In this document: positions 1 through 8,497 of the stretch, one piece after another
Numbering within the stretch: position 1 is the stretch's first letter
How the letters are laid out: each line of letters begins with the position of its first letter
Assembly (NCBI RefSeq): GCF_004217285.1
Contig: NZ_SHKS01000005.1
Coordinates: forward strand, 62,001-126,000
Origin: Streptomyces sp. BK239
Lineage (GTDB): Bacteria > Actinomycetota > Actinomycetes > Streptomycetales > Streptomycetaceae
Length of the DNA stretch: 64,000 nt
Reading direction: 5' to 3'
Notes under the pieces: generated by a model
Told to the model about the DNA's origin: nothing
The model's input: the letters and a program-made list of their open reading frames with translations, nothing else
Database searches by the model: none
Made by a program: the position numbers and the translations under genes

Positions 1-72
1 GCCCGCTCGCTGGCCGCGCTCAGCGAGGAGAAGCTGCGCGGCATGATCTCCCCGGTCCTCGCGGAGAAGTGA
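1..72 (+). CDS. 3' end of a TlpA/ResA-like thioredoxin-fold protein (partial)
   Basis: Only the last 23 codons and the TGA are inside the window, so no domain can be seen. The tail is a charged amphipathic helix ending in LAEK. It stops one base before the GTG of ccdA. In system II cytochrome c maturation clusters of actinobacteria the gene before ccdA is normally a membrane-tethered thiol-disulfide oxidoreductase (ResA/TlpA) that keeps apocytochrome haem-binding cysteines reduced outside the membrane. The identity is inferred from position only; the coding frame itself is clear. Confidence 0.5.
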   Translation, partial: ARSLAALSEEKLRGMISPVLAEK

Positions 73-73
73 C

Positions 74-844
74 GTGAGCACGGTCACGACCCTCGCCCAG
101 GAGGGCGTCAACGGCACGGTGCTCAACGGCGCCCTGCTCGTCGCCCTGCCCGTCGCCGTGCTCGGCGGCCTCGTCTCCTTCTTCTCCCCCTGCGTCCTGC
201 CCCTCGTCCCCGGCTACCTGTCGTACGTCACCGGGGTCACCGGCACCGACCTCGGCGAGGCCCGGCGCGGCCGGATGGTCGCCGGCGCCTCCCTGTTCGT
301 CCTCGGCTTCACCGCCGTGTTCGTCTCCAGCGGCGCCCTGTTCGGCTACTTCGGGGAGACCCTCCAGGACAACAAGGACGTCCTCAGCGATGTGCTGGGC
401 GTGCTCATGATCCTCATGGGCGTTTTCTTCATGGGCCTGATGCCCTGGATGACCCAGCGCGAGTTCCGCTTCCATCGCAGGCCCGCCGCCGGTCTGGCCG
501 GCGCCCCGCTGCTCGGCGCGCTGTTCGGCATCGGCTGGACGCCGTGCATCGGCCCGACCCTCGCCTCCGTCCTCGCCCTGTCCTCGCAGCAGTCGAGCGC
601 GGGGCGCGGCGCGATACTGACCGTCGCCTACTGCCTCGGCCTCGGCGTGCCCTTCGTGCTTGCCGCGGTCGCCTTCCGCAAGGCGCTCGGCGCCTTCGGC
701 TGGGTCAAGCGCCACTACGTCTGGGTGATGCGGATCGGCGGCACGATGATGATCGTGACCGGTCTGCTGCTGCTGACCGGCGTCTGGGACAGTCTCGTGC
801 AGGACATGCAGTCCTGGTCCACCGGCTTCACTGTGGGGATCTGA
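74..844 (+). CDS. ccdA: Cytochrome c biogenesis protein CcdA
   Basis: A 256-residue polytopic membrane protein of the DsbD-gamma/CcdA family. It carries electrons from cytoplasmic thioredoxin across the membrane to the extracytoplasmic thiol-reductase of system II cytochrome c maturation. The two redox cysteines are visible in the motifs FFSPCVLPLVPG (about residue 40) and GWTPCIGPTLAS (about residue 160), each in a membrane helix; about six hydrophobic segments are present, as expected. The GTG start lies one base after the preceding stop and resB follows after 3 bp, so this is one operon. Confidence 0.95.
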   Translation: MSTVTTLAQEGVNGTVLNGALLVALPVAVLGGLVSFFSPCVLPLVPGYLSYVTGVTGTDLGEARRGRMVAGASLFVLGFTAVFVSSGALFGYFGETLQDNKDVLSDVLGVLMILMGVFFMGLMPWMTQREFRFHRRPAAGLAGAPLLGALFGIGWTPCIGPTLASVLALSSQQSSAGRGAILTVAYCLGLGVPFVLAAVAFRKALGAFGWVKRHYVWVMRIGGTMMIVTGLLLLTGVWDSLVQDMQSWSTGFTVGI

Positions 845-847
845 TCC

Positions 848-2650
848 ATGAGCAACACGACCGCCGGCGAGCAGACCCCGGCCGCCCCCGACGACCAGGA
901 CCTCGGCGCGGCCGGCTCCCAGCTGTCCACCGCCCCGGCGGAGACGCTCTCCGGCGGGCCCGCGCTCGGCGTCGTCGGCTGGGCCCGCTGGTTCTGGCGG
1001 CAGCTGACCTCCATGCGGGTCGCGCTGCTGCTCCTGCTGCTGCTCGCGCTCGGCGCGATCCCCGGCTCGCTGATCCCGCAGACCGGCACCGACGCCACCA
1101 AGGTCGCCGCCTTCCTCAAGGACAACCCCACCCTCGGGCCCGTCTACGAGAAGCTCGGCCTGTTCCACGTCTACAGCTCGGTGTGGTTCTCCGCGATCTA
1201 CATCCTGCTGTTCGTCTCCCTCATCGGCTGCATCATCCCCCGCACCTGGCAGTTCGTGGGCCAGCTGCGCGGCCGCCCGCCGGGCGCGCCCAGGCGGCTG
1301 ACGCGGCTCCCCGCCCACACCACGTGGCGTACGGGGGCCGAACCGGAGGAGGTCCGCGAGGCCGCCCTCGCGCTGCTGAAGAAGCGCCGCTTCCGTGCCC
1401 ACCTCGCCGGTGACGCGGTCGCCGCCGAGAAGGGCTACCTGCGCGAGGTCGGCAACCTCGCCTTCCACATCGCGCTCATCGTGATGCTGGTCGCCTTCGC
1501 CTGGGGCCAGCTGTTCAAGATGGAGGGCAACAAGCTGATCGTCGAGGGCGGCGGGTTCTCCAACACCCTCACCCAGTACGACGACATCAAGTCGGGCACG
1601 CTCTTCAGCACCGACGACCTGGCGCCGTTCAGCTTCACCCTCGACGACTTCAAGGGCACCTACGAGGTGTCCGGCCCCAACAAGGGCACCCCGCGCACCT
1701 ACCAGGCCTCCCTCACCTACTCCGAGGGCGCCTACGGCAAGGACCGCAAGACCGTCGTCAAGGTCAACCACCCGCTGGAGCTCGGCGACTCCAAGGTCTA
1801 CCTCACCGCCCACGGCTACGCCCCGGTCGTCACCGTCCGCGACGGCAAGGGCGAGGTCGTCTACCGCGACGCCGTGCCCCTGCTGCCGCTCGACTCCAAC
1901 GTCACGTCCTCCGGTGTGATCAAGGTCTACGACGGCTACCGCGACGCCAAGGGCAAGAGCGAGCAGCTCGCCTTCCAGGCCTTCCTGCTGCCGAGCTACG
2001 CCAAGGGCAACGAGGTGTCCTCGGTGTTCCCGGCCCTGCTGAACCCGGTGCTGAACCTGGTGCCGTACCACGGGGACCTGGGCGTGAACGCGGGCATCCC
2101 GCAGAGCGTGTACCAGCTCGACAAGAGCCACATGAAGGCGTTCAAGGACGCCAAGGGCATCCAGATGCGGGAGAACCTCAAGCCCGGGGAGACCCTGACG
2201 CTTCCCGGCGGCGCCGGTTCGATCACCTACGACGGCACCAAGGAGTGGGCGAACTTCCAGGTCACCCAGCAGCCCGGCAGCGGCTGGGCGCTGGGCGGCG
2301 CGCTCACCGCGATCTTCGGCCTGGCCGCCTCCCTGTTCATCCAGCGCCGCCGGGTGTGGGTGCGCGCGGTCAAGGGCGACGACGGGGTGACGGTCGTGGA
2401 GATGGCCGGCCTCGGCCGCAGCGAGTCCGCGAAGCTCCCCGAGGAGCTCGGCGACCTCGCCGGGATCCTCTACGACCAGGCCCCCGCAGCGCCCGACCCG
2501 GAGGACGACCCCGACGGTCCTCCCGGCCCGGGGACCGACCCCGACCCCGACGCCGACCCTGAGCCGACCCCGGGGACCGCCCCCGAAGCCGCCCCGGGCT
2601 CCACGACCCCCCACCCCCGAGCCGTACCTGCCGAAGGGCTGGAGAAATGA
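848..2650 (+). CDS. resB: Cytochrome c biogenesis protein ResB (Ccs1)
   Basis: A 600-residue ResB/Ccs1 protein, the large subunit that with CcsB forms the haem handling and cytochrome c synthase complex. Residues about 50-110 and 185-215 hold membrane helices, a long extracytoplasmic domain follows (about 220-470), and a last helix lies near 480 (GWALGGALTAIFGLAAS). The conserved early stretch SMRVALLLLLLLALGAIPGSL is typical of the family. The C-terminus (about 540-600) is a Pro/Asp-rich low-complexity tail that varies between relatives. Its stop overlaps the ATG of ccsB (ATGA), suggesting translational coupling. Confidence 0.95.
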   Translation: MSNTTAGEQTPAAPDDQDLGAAGSQLSTAPAETLSGGPALGVVGWARWFWRQLTSMRVALLLLLLLALGAIPGSLIPQTGTDATKVAAFLKDNPTLGPVYEKLGLFHVYSSVWFSAIYILLFVSLIGCIIPRTWQFVGQLRGRPPGAPRRLTRLPAHTTWRTGAEPEEVREAALALLKKRRFRAHLAGDAVAAEKGYLREVGNLAFHIALIVMLVAFAWGQLFKMEGNKLIVEGGGFSNTLTQYDDIKSGTLFSTDDLAPFSFTLDDFKGTYEVSGPNKGTPRTYQASLTYSEGAYGKDRKTVVKVNHPLELGDSKVYLTAHGYAPVVTVRDGKGEVVYRDAVPLLPLDSNVTSSGVIKVYDGYRDAKGKSEQLAFQAFLLPSYAKGNEVSSVFPALLNPVLNLVPYHGDLGVNAGIPQSVYQLDKSHMKAFKDAKGIQMRENLKPGETLTLPGGAGSITYDGTKEWANFQVTQQPGSGWALGGALTAIFGLAASLFIQRRRVWVRAVKGDDGVTVVEMAGLGRSESAKLPEELGDLAGILYDQAPAAPDPEDDPDGPPGPGTDPDPDADPEPTPGTAPEAAPGSTTPHPRAVPAEGLEK

Positions 2651-3726
2651 CTCTCGCCGCCGCCACCAACGAGAACCTCGCGAACGTCAGCAACACGCTG
2701 ATCTACTCCGCGATGGCCGTCTACACCCTGGCCTTCTTCGCGTACATCGCCGAATGGCTCTTCGGTAGCCGCAGCAAGGTCGGCCGCACGGCCGCCGCGC
2801 TCACCGCCGGCGCCAAGGCGGCGAAGGGCCCGGCCGTGACCGTGAAGAAGGCCGGCGGCACCGCCGTGCTGGAGCGCCCGAAGGTCGTCGTACGGTCCGC
2901 GGCCGGCGCACGTGACGTGCCCGACGGGCCGGGCGCGCACGGCGGGGACGAGCAGGGCGACCTCTACGGCCGCGTCGCCGTCTCCCTCACGGTGCTCGCG
3001 TTCCTCGTCGAGTTCGGCGGGGTGCTCACCCGGGCCCTCTCGGTGCAGCGCGCCCCCTGGGGCAACATGTACGAGTTCAACATCACCTTCTCCACGGTGG
3101 CCGTCGGCGTGTACCTCGCGCTGCTGGCGCTCAGGAAGAACGTGCGCTGGCTCGGCCTGTTCCTGATCACCACCGTGCTGCTGGACCTGGGCCTCGCCGT
3201 CACCGTCCTCTACACGGCGAGCGACCAGCTGGTCCCGGCCCTGCACTCCTACTGGCTGTACATCCACGTCTCCACCGCGATCTTCTGCGGCGCGGTGTTC
3301 TACGTCGGCGCGGTCAGCACGATCCTGTACCTGTTCAAGGACTCCTACGAGAGCAAGCTCGCGAGCGGCGGCGCCCCCGGCCGGTTCGCGAACTCGGTCC
3401 TGGACCGGCTGCCGGCCGCGGCCTCCCTGGACAAGTTCTCCTACCGCGTCAACGCGGCCGTCTTCCCGCTGTGGACGTTCACGATCATCGCGGGCGCGAT
3501 CTGGGCGGGCGACGCCTGGGGCCGCTACTGGGGCTGGGACCCCAAGGAGACCTGGTCGTTCATCACCTGGGTCGCCTACGCCGGCTATCTGCACGCCCGC
3601 GCCACCGCCGGGTGGAAGGGGCGCAAGGCCGCCTACCTCGCCCTGATCGCCTTCGCCTGCTGGCTGTTCAACTACTACGGCGTCAACATCTTCGTCAGCG
3701 GAAAGCACTCCTACTCGGGGGTGTGA
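2647..3726 (+). CDS. ccsB: Cytochrome c biogenesis protein CcsB (ResC/CcsA family)
   Basis: A 359-residue integral membrane haem-handling protein, partner of ResB in attaching haem to apocytochrome c at the outer membrane face. The diagnostic Trp-rich haem-binding segment is present near residue 300 (GRYWGWDPKETWSFITW), and flanking histidines occur in LHSYWLYIHVS and YLHARA. About eight membrane helices can be drawn. A poorly hydrophobic insert of about 70 residues after the first helix (Ala/Lys-rich) is common in actinobacterial members. The start overlaps resB by 4 bp, and no further gene of the pathway follows. Confidence 0.95.
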   Translation: MTLAAATNENLANVSNTLIYSAMAVYTLAFFAYIAEWLFGSRSKVGRTAAALTAGAKAAKGPAVTVKKAGGTAVLERPKVVVRSAAGARDVPDGPGAHGGDEQGDLYGRVAVSLTVLAFLVEFGGVLTRALSVQRAPWGNMYEFNITFSTVAVGVYLALLALRKNVRWLGLFLITTVLLDLGLAVTVLYTASDQLVPALHSYWLYIHVSTAIFCGAVFYVGAVSTILYLFKDSYESKLASGGAPGRFANSVLDRLPAAASLDKFSYRVNAAVFPLWTFTIIAGAIWAGDAWGRYWGWDPKETWSFITWVAYAGYLHARATAGWKGRKAAYLALIAFACWLFNYYGVNIFVSGKHSYSGV

Positions 3727-3778
3727 CCACCGGCCCCCAAGGGGTGCGTGAGGTGTCGGTCGGGGTCACGCTGGTGTC

Positions 3779-4237
3779 ATGAGCGGTTCGATCGAGCAGG
3801 GCACCAGCCAGACCCACGGCGACATCCGCATCCTGCACTTCCTGGTGCGGCTGCCGCGGACCATGGAGGCGGTCTGGCCGGCGTTCACCACCCCGGACGG
3901 GCTCGCGCAGTGGTTCGGGCCCGTCGACGTGCTCGAACCCCGGTACGGGGGAGTGATCGGGCTGCCGGGCCTGGGCGGCGGACAGGTCACCGCGTGGGAC
4001 GTGGACCGGGTCGCCGAGTACACGGTGGAGGGCGGCGGCCGGATGCGGTTCCACCTGGAGCGGGACGGGGAGCGCGGGTGCGCCCTCCGGTTCACCTACG
4101 AGTTCCAGGGCGGCCGGGACGACGACGAGGACGACGCGGGGGAGACCGCTGCGGCCGGGGAACCCGAGGGCGGGAGCGAGCACGGCTGGCGGGCGCGTTT
4201 CGAGCGCCTGATCGAGCACATGGAGCGGGTCCCTTAG
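3779..4237 (+). CDS. SRPBCC-fold protein (AHSA1/START-like)
   Basis: A 152-residue soluble protein with the hallmarks of the SRPBCC/AHSA1-like superfamily: the N-terminal strand and the signature VWPAFTTPDGLAQWFGP (about residues 38-54), followed by beta strands (MRFHLERDG, CALRFTYEF) and a long C-terminal helix (WRARFERLIEHMERV). Such proteins have a hydrophobic ligand cavity; the ligand cannot be predicted here. An acidic Asp/Glu stretch near residue 120 is low complexity. There is no Shine-Dalgarno sequence; CACGCT sits 6 nt before the ATG, so the mRNA may be leaderless. It converges with the gene on the other strand. Confidence 0.8.
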   Translation: MSGSIEQGTSQTHGDIRILHFLVRLPRTMEAVWPAFTTPDGLAQWFGPVDVLEPRYGGVIGLPGLGGGQVTAWDVDRVAEYTVEGGGRMRFHLERDGERGCALRFTYEFQGGRDDDEDDAGETAAAGEPEGGSEHGWRARFERLIEHMERVP

Positions 4238-4259
4238 CCTGCCGGGAAGACGCAGCCCC

Positions 4260-5831
4260 CTACGACGGCGGCAGGCACTCCTTCTCCGGCGGTCTCCCCT
4301 CCGGCCAGGCGATGCGGACGAAGCGGGAGGCGCCCTGCGCGGTGAGCTCGACGATCGGCACGGCCTTGTCGTACGGGTTGCCGTGTACGTCCAGGCAGAT
4401 CCACCCGCTCGCCCCGCTCACCCGTAGCGAGCCCTTGACCTGCGGCCACTGAAGGCCGACGTCCGAGAGGGACGGCACGGTCCCGCCCTCGGGAGTGGCC
4501 TCCCGGATGCCGTGGACGGCGAGGCGCAGCGCGTCGTAAGCGATGATCAGCTGCCCGTCGTCCAGCGCCGTGGGTCCGATCGGGCCGACCGGCTCACGGA
4601 CGGCGCGTTCCAGCAGCGAGGTCAGCGCCGCCGCGTCCCGCGCCGAGCCGCCCGTCACCGGGGCACCCCGAGTCCAGGCGTCCGGGTGGGCGAGGGCGGT
4701 GTAGCGGACGGAGAGGTTGCGGGTGAGGGCGGTGCGGTCCAGTTGCGGGTCGCCCGTCAGGTAGGAGCCCTCGTCGCCGGTGAGCAGGGTGAACCGGCGG
4801 TCCTGGCAGCCGCGGCCGCCGAGCGCGTTGATGAACTGCCGCAGCTGGGTGTGGCGGCCGGCGAACAGGATGGTGTCGGTCTCCGGCGAGGTGTCGCACA
4901 CGAGGTGGGTGATCTGCCGGAAGGTGTTCGCGGTCGTGCCCTCCTGGGAGCGGTCGGCCGGTGGCGTGAACGGCTGCGGCTCGTAGGGGGAGCCCTTGAT
5001 CAGTGCGGCGAACGACGTCTGAAGCGTCCGCGTGTACGGATCGCCCGGCTTGTCGTACACCAGCAGCGCGCGCCCAGCGGTGACCTTCGCGAACGAGGCC
5101 AGGGCGCGCGCCTCGTCGGTGTTGGTGGGGGAGACCCGGGCGAGGCCGGGGAAGGGGTCCTTGCCGCCGTGCCCGTTGGCGAGGTCGTCGGCGGTGATGG
5201 ACGCGCCGATGACCGGGATGCCCCGCCGGGTCAGCTCCGCCACGGCCCTCTTGTTGTCCTCGGTGCTCATGCCGACCCCGGCGACCGCGCGCAGCCGCTC
5301 CGGTCCCGTCGCCATCCGCTCCAGCTGGTCCACCAGGCGCTCCCAGTGCGCGCTGGTCGCTCCGGGGTTCGCGAGCACCAGCCGGATCGCGGGGGCCTGC
5401 CCGTTGGAGGTGTGGTTGGCCTCCCACTGGGCGAGATAGGCGCCCTGCACCTCGTGCAGGATGTCGCTGAGGGTGGAGGGAGTGGTGGCGGTGTACGGCA
5501 TCATCAGCGCGACCGTGACGTAACTCCCCTCCTTCAGCCGGTCGTTCTCCCGGTCGATGGCCCGCACCGCGTCCCGGAACCGGGGCCGCCCGAAGTCGAA
5601 CGCGGTCGACGTCACGCCCACGCACTCGTCGCTGCCCTCGGGACGGGACACGCCAGGCGCGCACGAGCGGTCCTCGCGGGTGAGCGCCCGCACCGCGAAG
5701 AACGCGCCGGTGACCAGGGCGGCCGTGACCAGCACCGCGACATAGCGGTAGAGGCGGATCTCCCAGACCTCCCGCAGCCACCGCCCGAAGGAACCTCTGC
5801 CCCCGTCGGAACCTCTGCCCCCGTCGGCCAT
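4260..5831 (-). CDS. Membrane-anchored periplasmic-binding-protein-like protein
   Basis: A 523-residue protein with a short basic cytoplasmic N-terminus, one membrane helix at about residues 30-50 (YVAVLVTAALVTGAFFAVRAL), and a large extracellular part resembling type 1 periplasmic binding proteins of the branched-chain amino acid receptor class (for example VRLVLANPG, ERLRAVAGVGMS, RGIPVIGASITADDL, ARVSPTNTDEARAL). It has no lipobox and no permease or transport ATPase beside it, so a sensor role is more likely than transport (inference). The start overlaps the end of the upstream NTPase gene; GTG at 5834 is an alternative, but the ATG has better spacing from GGGGAGG. The ligand is unknown. 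Confidence 0.75.
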   Translation of the reverse strand: MADGGRGSDGGRGSFGRWLREVWEIRLYRYVAVLVTAALVTGAFFAVRALTREDRSCAPGVSRPEGSDECVGVTSTAFDFGRPRFRDAVRAIDRENDRLKEGSYVTVALMMPYTATTPSTLSDILHEVQGAYLAQWEANHTSNGQAPAIRLVLANPGATSAHWERLVDQLERMATGPERLRAVAGVGMSTEDNKRAVAELTRRGIPVIGASITADDLANGHGGKDPFPGLARVSPTNTDEARALASFAKVTAGRALLVYDKPGDPYTRTLQTSFAALIKGSPYEPQPFTPPADRSQEGTTANTFRQITHLVCDTSPETDTILFAGRHTQLRQFINALGGRGCQDRRFTLLTGDEGSYLTGDPQLDRTALTRNLSVRYTALAHPDAWTRGAPVTGGSARDAAALTSLLERAVREPVGPIGPTALDDGQLIIAYDALRLAVHGIREATPEGGTVPSLSDVGLQWPQVKGSLRVSGASGWICLDVHGNPYDKAVPIVELTAQGASRFVRIAWPEGRPPEKECLPPS

Positions 5832-7951
5832 CACGCCTCCCCGTCCCCGTCACCGTCGTCCGCGTCGTCGTCCGCGGGGACGCGCAGGGGGCGGCCCGCG
5901 AGGGCGTCCCGGTGCCAGGCCCGGGACGTCGTGAACAGCAGCGCGCCCCCGGCGGGCCGCAGGTCGGACAGTTGCAGCAGTTCGAACCGCAGCCGGTCGC
6001 ACACCGTCGCCTCGGGCGGCACCAGCGGATCGCTCACCTGCCACACCGCGTGCAGCAGCCGTCGTACGCGCAGATGGAGCCCGGCGTCCACGCCGTCGGG
6101 CGCCAGCTCGGCGCCGTCCGTGCGGCCCAGGGCGATCGCCGTGCGGCGGTCGTCGTCGCGGGCCGGGAAGCAGGGCGCGGAGGCGAGGAAGGCGAGGGTG
6201 CCGAGCCAGGCGCGGGTGTCCAGCGTGGGGAAGGTGTCCCGCAGATGGGCCACCGCGCCGGCCGTGTCGCCGAGGGCCAGCTCGTGGTGGAGCCGGTAGC
6301 GGGCGTGGGACGGGTCGGCGTGGCCCTCGGGGCCGGGCGTGTAGTGCCGGATCAACGTCTCGTGCACCTCGCGCCACTCGGCGCGGTCGGCGTCGCGGTG
6401 GTGCAGCCGGAGCAGCAGCAGGGTGCGGACGAAGGGATCGCCGACGAAGTGGTCCGGCCGGCCCGCGAGTCCCTCCGCGGCGAGCCGCGCCCGCAGGGAC
6501 CGTACGCCCGACGAGCCGAAGTCGTCGGGCAGTCGGGCGGCGGCCAGGGCCACGGCGGAGTCGTGGTCGTGGGCGGCCGCGAGGACGGTCAGCTCGTCGA
6601 GGCGGTCGGCGGGGACCAGCCGGGTGAGCAACTCGGTGCAGGCGGGCCGTCCGTCGTCGGTCCGGTCCTCGGTGAGTTTGATCCGCGCGGTCAGCAGCCG
6701 GCCCAACGACGCCGCTCGGTCCGGGTGTTGCCGGGCGGCGGTGGCGGTGAGGACGATGCCCAGCGGGTTGCCGCCGGTCAACCGGTGCACCGCGTGCGGA
6801 AGTCGGGGCGGGACGACGACGTCGTCGCAGACCGCGCCCACCATGTGCAGGGTGTCGTCCGGTGACAGCGGCGGCAGCGGCACCAGCAGCGCCCGCGAGG
6901 ACGGCGACGGGCCCGGCGTCCAGCCGGTCGCGCGGGCGACCTCCGCGAGGTCACGCCGTACGGCGTCCCGCAGCAGGGGGTGACCGGTCCCGCGCACGGT
7001 CGCCGCCCACACCACCTGGTCGGCGATCCCCTCGGCCCGGTCCCTCAGCACGGCGTCCAGCAGCCCCGGACCCGGCCCGCCGCGCGCGTTGTCCAGCAGG
7101 ACCAACGGCCGTCCCAGCCGCCGCAGATGGGAGCCGAGGCCTGAGTACGCCTCGGCCAGGTCGGCGAGCAGCGCCCGCACCAGCCGGCGCTCGGCGTGCT
7201 CGCGGGACGCGCCGCCGGCCCGGAAGTTCCCCGCGAGCAGCAGCAGTCCGCGCTTGGCGTTGCCGCCCGCGTTGGGGTAGGCGCGGTACCAGGTGGCCGG
7301 CTTCTGCTCCTTGCGGGAGGTGACGCCCTCCGACAGCGCCTCCAGCGTGGCCTCGATGGCCGCCGCCACGAACGCGCCCTGGCCGCTCGCCGTCGAGACG
7401 ACCTGCACCGCGACCCGCGCCGCCCACCGCCCGGCCATGCTGAACCGCGAGCCCCGCTCGTTCAGCAGCAGGATCCGGGTCAGCTCCCGCCGGATGCGCT
7501 CCGAGTCGCCGCGCCCGCTCCAGTCGCCGGCCCGCACCGCCACCAGGCCCGCCGTCAGCCGCGGGAAGGTGAGCTGCCCGGCCGCCTTGACCGGCTCGGT
7601 CAGCTGCTCGGCCAGCACCAGCAGCGCCTGCCAGACGGGGGACCAGGACTCGGGGCTCTCTTCGTGCGGCGGGCGCGCGAACTGCTCGTCCTCGCAGTCG
7701 ATCAGCGCGGCCGGCGTCCGCTTGCGCGACTCGCCGCCCCGCAGCCGCTCGGTGTACGCGTCGAGGATCTCGGCGAGCACCGCGCTCTTGCCCGCGCCCC
7801 GGCCGCCGGCCAGCACCAACAGGGGCGGCCCGCTGGGGTGTTCCACGCGCTCGGCGTGATGCTCGTACGGCCGCAGCCCGACCAGCCGGGACATGAGCCC
7901 GGCCGGCTCGACGTCGAACAGCGCCCCCCGTCCGTACAACTGTCCGTGCAC
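5831..7951 (-). CDS. P-loop NTPase, STAND/AAA-like, coupled to a binding-protein gene
   Basis: A 706-residue cytoplasmic protein with a clear Walker A motif, LAGGRGAGKSAVL (about residues 47-59), and an acidic hydrophobic strand RPLVLLDNARGG (about 272-283) that could be Walker B or sensor. The rest is Leu/Ala/Arg-rich helical sequence as in STAND ATPases. No C-terminal catalytic domain is recognised; it ends in an Asp-rich tail. The GTG start has a strong GGGGGAGG ribosome site. It overlaps the downstream membrane-anchored binding protein, so the two are probably made together and may work as one ligand-sensing unit (inference). Confidence 0.7.
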   Translation of the reverse strand: MHGQLYGRGALFDVEPAGLMSRLVGLRPYEHHAERVEHPSGPPLLVLAGGRGAGKSAVLAEILDAYTERLRGGESRKRTPAALIDCEDEQFARPPHEESPESWSPVWQALLVLAEQLTEPVKAAGQLTFPRLTAGLVAVRAGDWSGRGDSERIRRELTRILLLNERGSRFSMAGRWAARVAVQVVSTASGQGAFVAAAIEATLEALSEGVTSRKEQKPATWYRAYPNAGGNAKRGLLLLAGNFRAGGASREHAERRLVRALLADLAEAYSGLGSHLRRLGRPLVLLDNARGGPGPGLLDAVLRDRAEGIADQVVWAATVRGTGHPLLRDAVRRDLAEVARATGWTPGPSPSSRALLVPLPPLSPDDTLHMVGAVCDDVVVPPRLPHAVHRLTGGNPLGIVLTATAARQHPDRAASLGRLLTARIKLTEDRTDDGRPACTELLTRLVPADRLDELTVLAAAHDHDSAVALAAARLPDDFGSSGVRSLRARLAAEGLAGRPDHFVGDPFVRTLLLLRLHHRDADRAEWREVHETLIRHYTPGPEGHADPSHARYRLHHELALGDTAGAVAHLRDTFPTLDTRAWLGTLAFLASAPCFPARDDDRRTAIALGRTDGAELAPDGVDAGLHLRVRRLLHAVWQVSDPLVPPEATVCDRLRFELLQLSDLRPAGGALLFTTSRAWHRDALAGRPLRVPADDDADDGDGDGEA

Positions 7952-8058
7952 CGCACCTCCCCCGTGGCCGGTCTACGACGCCAGGGTAAGGAGGGAGTGT
8001 TGATGTGTGCCAGACCGCGTGAGGCCGGCCGGGCGAGGTCCGGCGGGTGGGAACCGCG

Positions 8059-8379
8059 TCAGGGCTGCTCGCCGTCGTCCTTGCGCCGCTTCTTCTCCTC
8101 CTCGTCCAGCGACTTCAGGAACTCGGGGTTGTCGTCGGGCGCGACCCACTCTCCGCGCTGCCGGCCGCCGCGGACGCCCGACCAGCCCTCGGCGGCCGGG
8201 CTGCGCTTCTTGCCCGCGATCAGCCAGGAGATCGAGCCGACGAGAGGGAACAGCAGCACGAGGATCGCCCACAGCGGCTTGGGCATGTGGCGGATGTCGT
8301 CGTCCTTCGTGCTGATGCAGTCGATGAACGCGTACACGCTCAACGCCAGCGGCACCAGGAACATCAGTACCCGGAGCAT
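8059..8379 (-). CDS. Small membrane protein with PLDc_N (phospholipase D nuclease N-terminal) domain
   Basis: A 106-residue protein with two membrane helices (residues about 1-20 and 36-56) separated by a short loop, matching the PLDc_N family seen alone in many actinobacteria (motifs [11 protein letters not shown] and [20 protein letters not shown]). The charged C-terminus ([11 protein letters not shown]) is cytoplasmic. The domain is also found at the N-terminus of cardiolipin synthases, but no HKD catalytic motif is present, so an enzyme role is not supported. It is divergent from the menaquinone decarboxylase gene, sharing a 118-bp promoter region. Confidence 0.8.
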   Translation of the reverse strand: MLRVLMFLVPLALSVYAFIDCISTKDDDIRHMPKPLWAILVLLFPLVGSISWLIAGKKRSPAAEGWSGVRGGRQRGEWVAPDDNPEFLKSLDEEEKKRRKDDGEQP

Positions 8380-8497
8380 GGGGGCCTCTCAGAGCAGTCG
8401 TGGTCGGGGCCGCGGTCCGAGGGCCTTGCGCAGGTGCAAGGACCCCTGAGGGCCCCAGGTACTGGGTCAGGGTAGCCGCTCGGGGATACTTGGCCCC

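Noticed and set aside
20-2614. Very long open frame on the minus strand opposite ccdA/resB (and similar ones opposite most genes)
   Set aside because: High-GC coding DNA leaves long antisense frames. The translation is low-complexity Gly/Arg/Glu/Val-rich with no motif, while the plus-strand genes have clear families.
7996-8010. GGAGGG followed by ATG on the plus strand, as a small gene or leader peptide opposite the NTPase promoter
   Set aside because: The frame that follows runs antisense into the PLDc_N gene with no coding sense; no conserved product.
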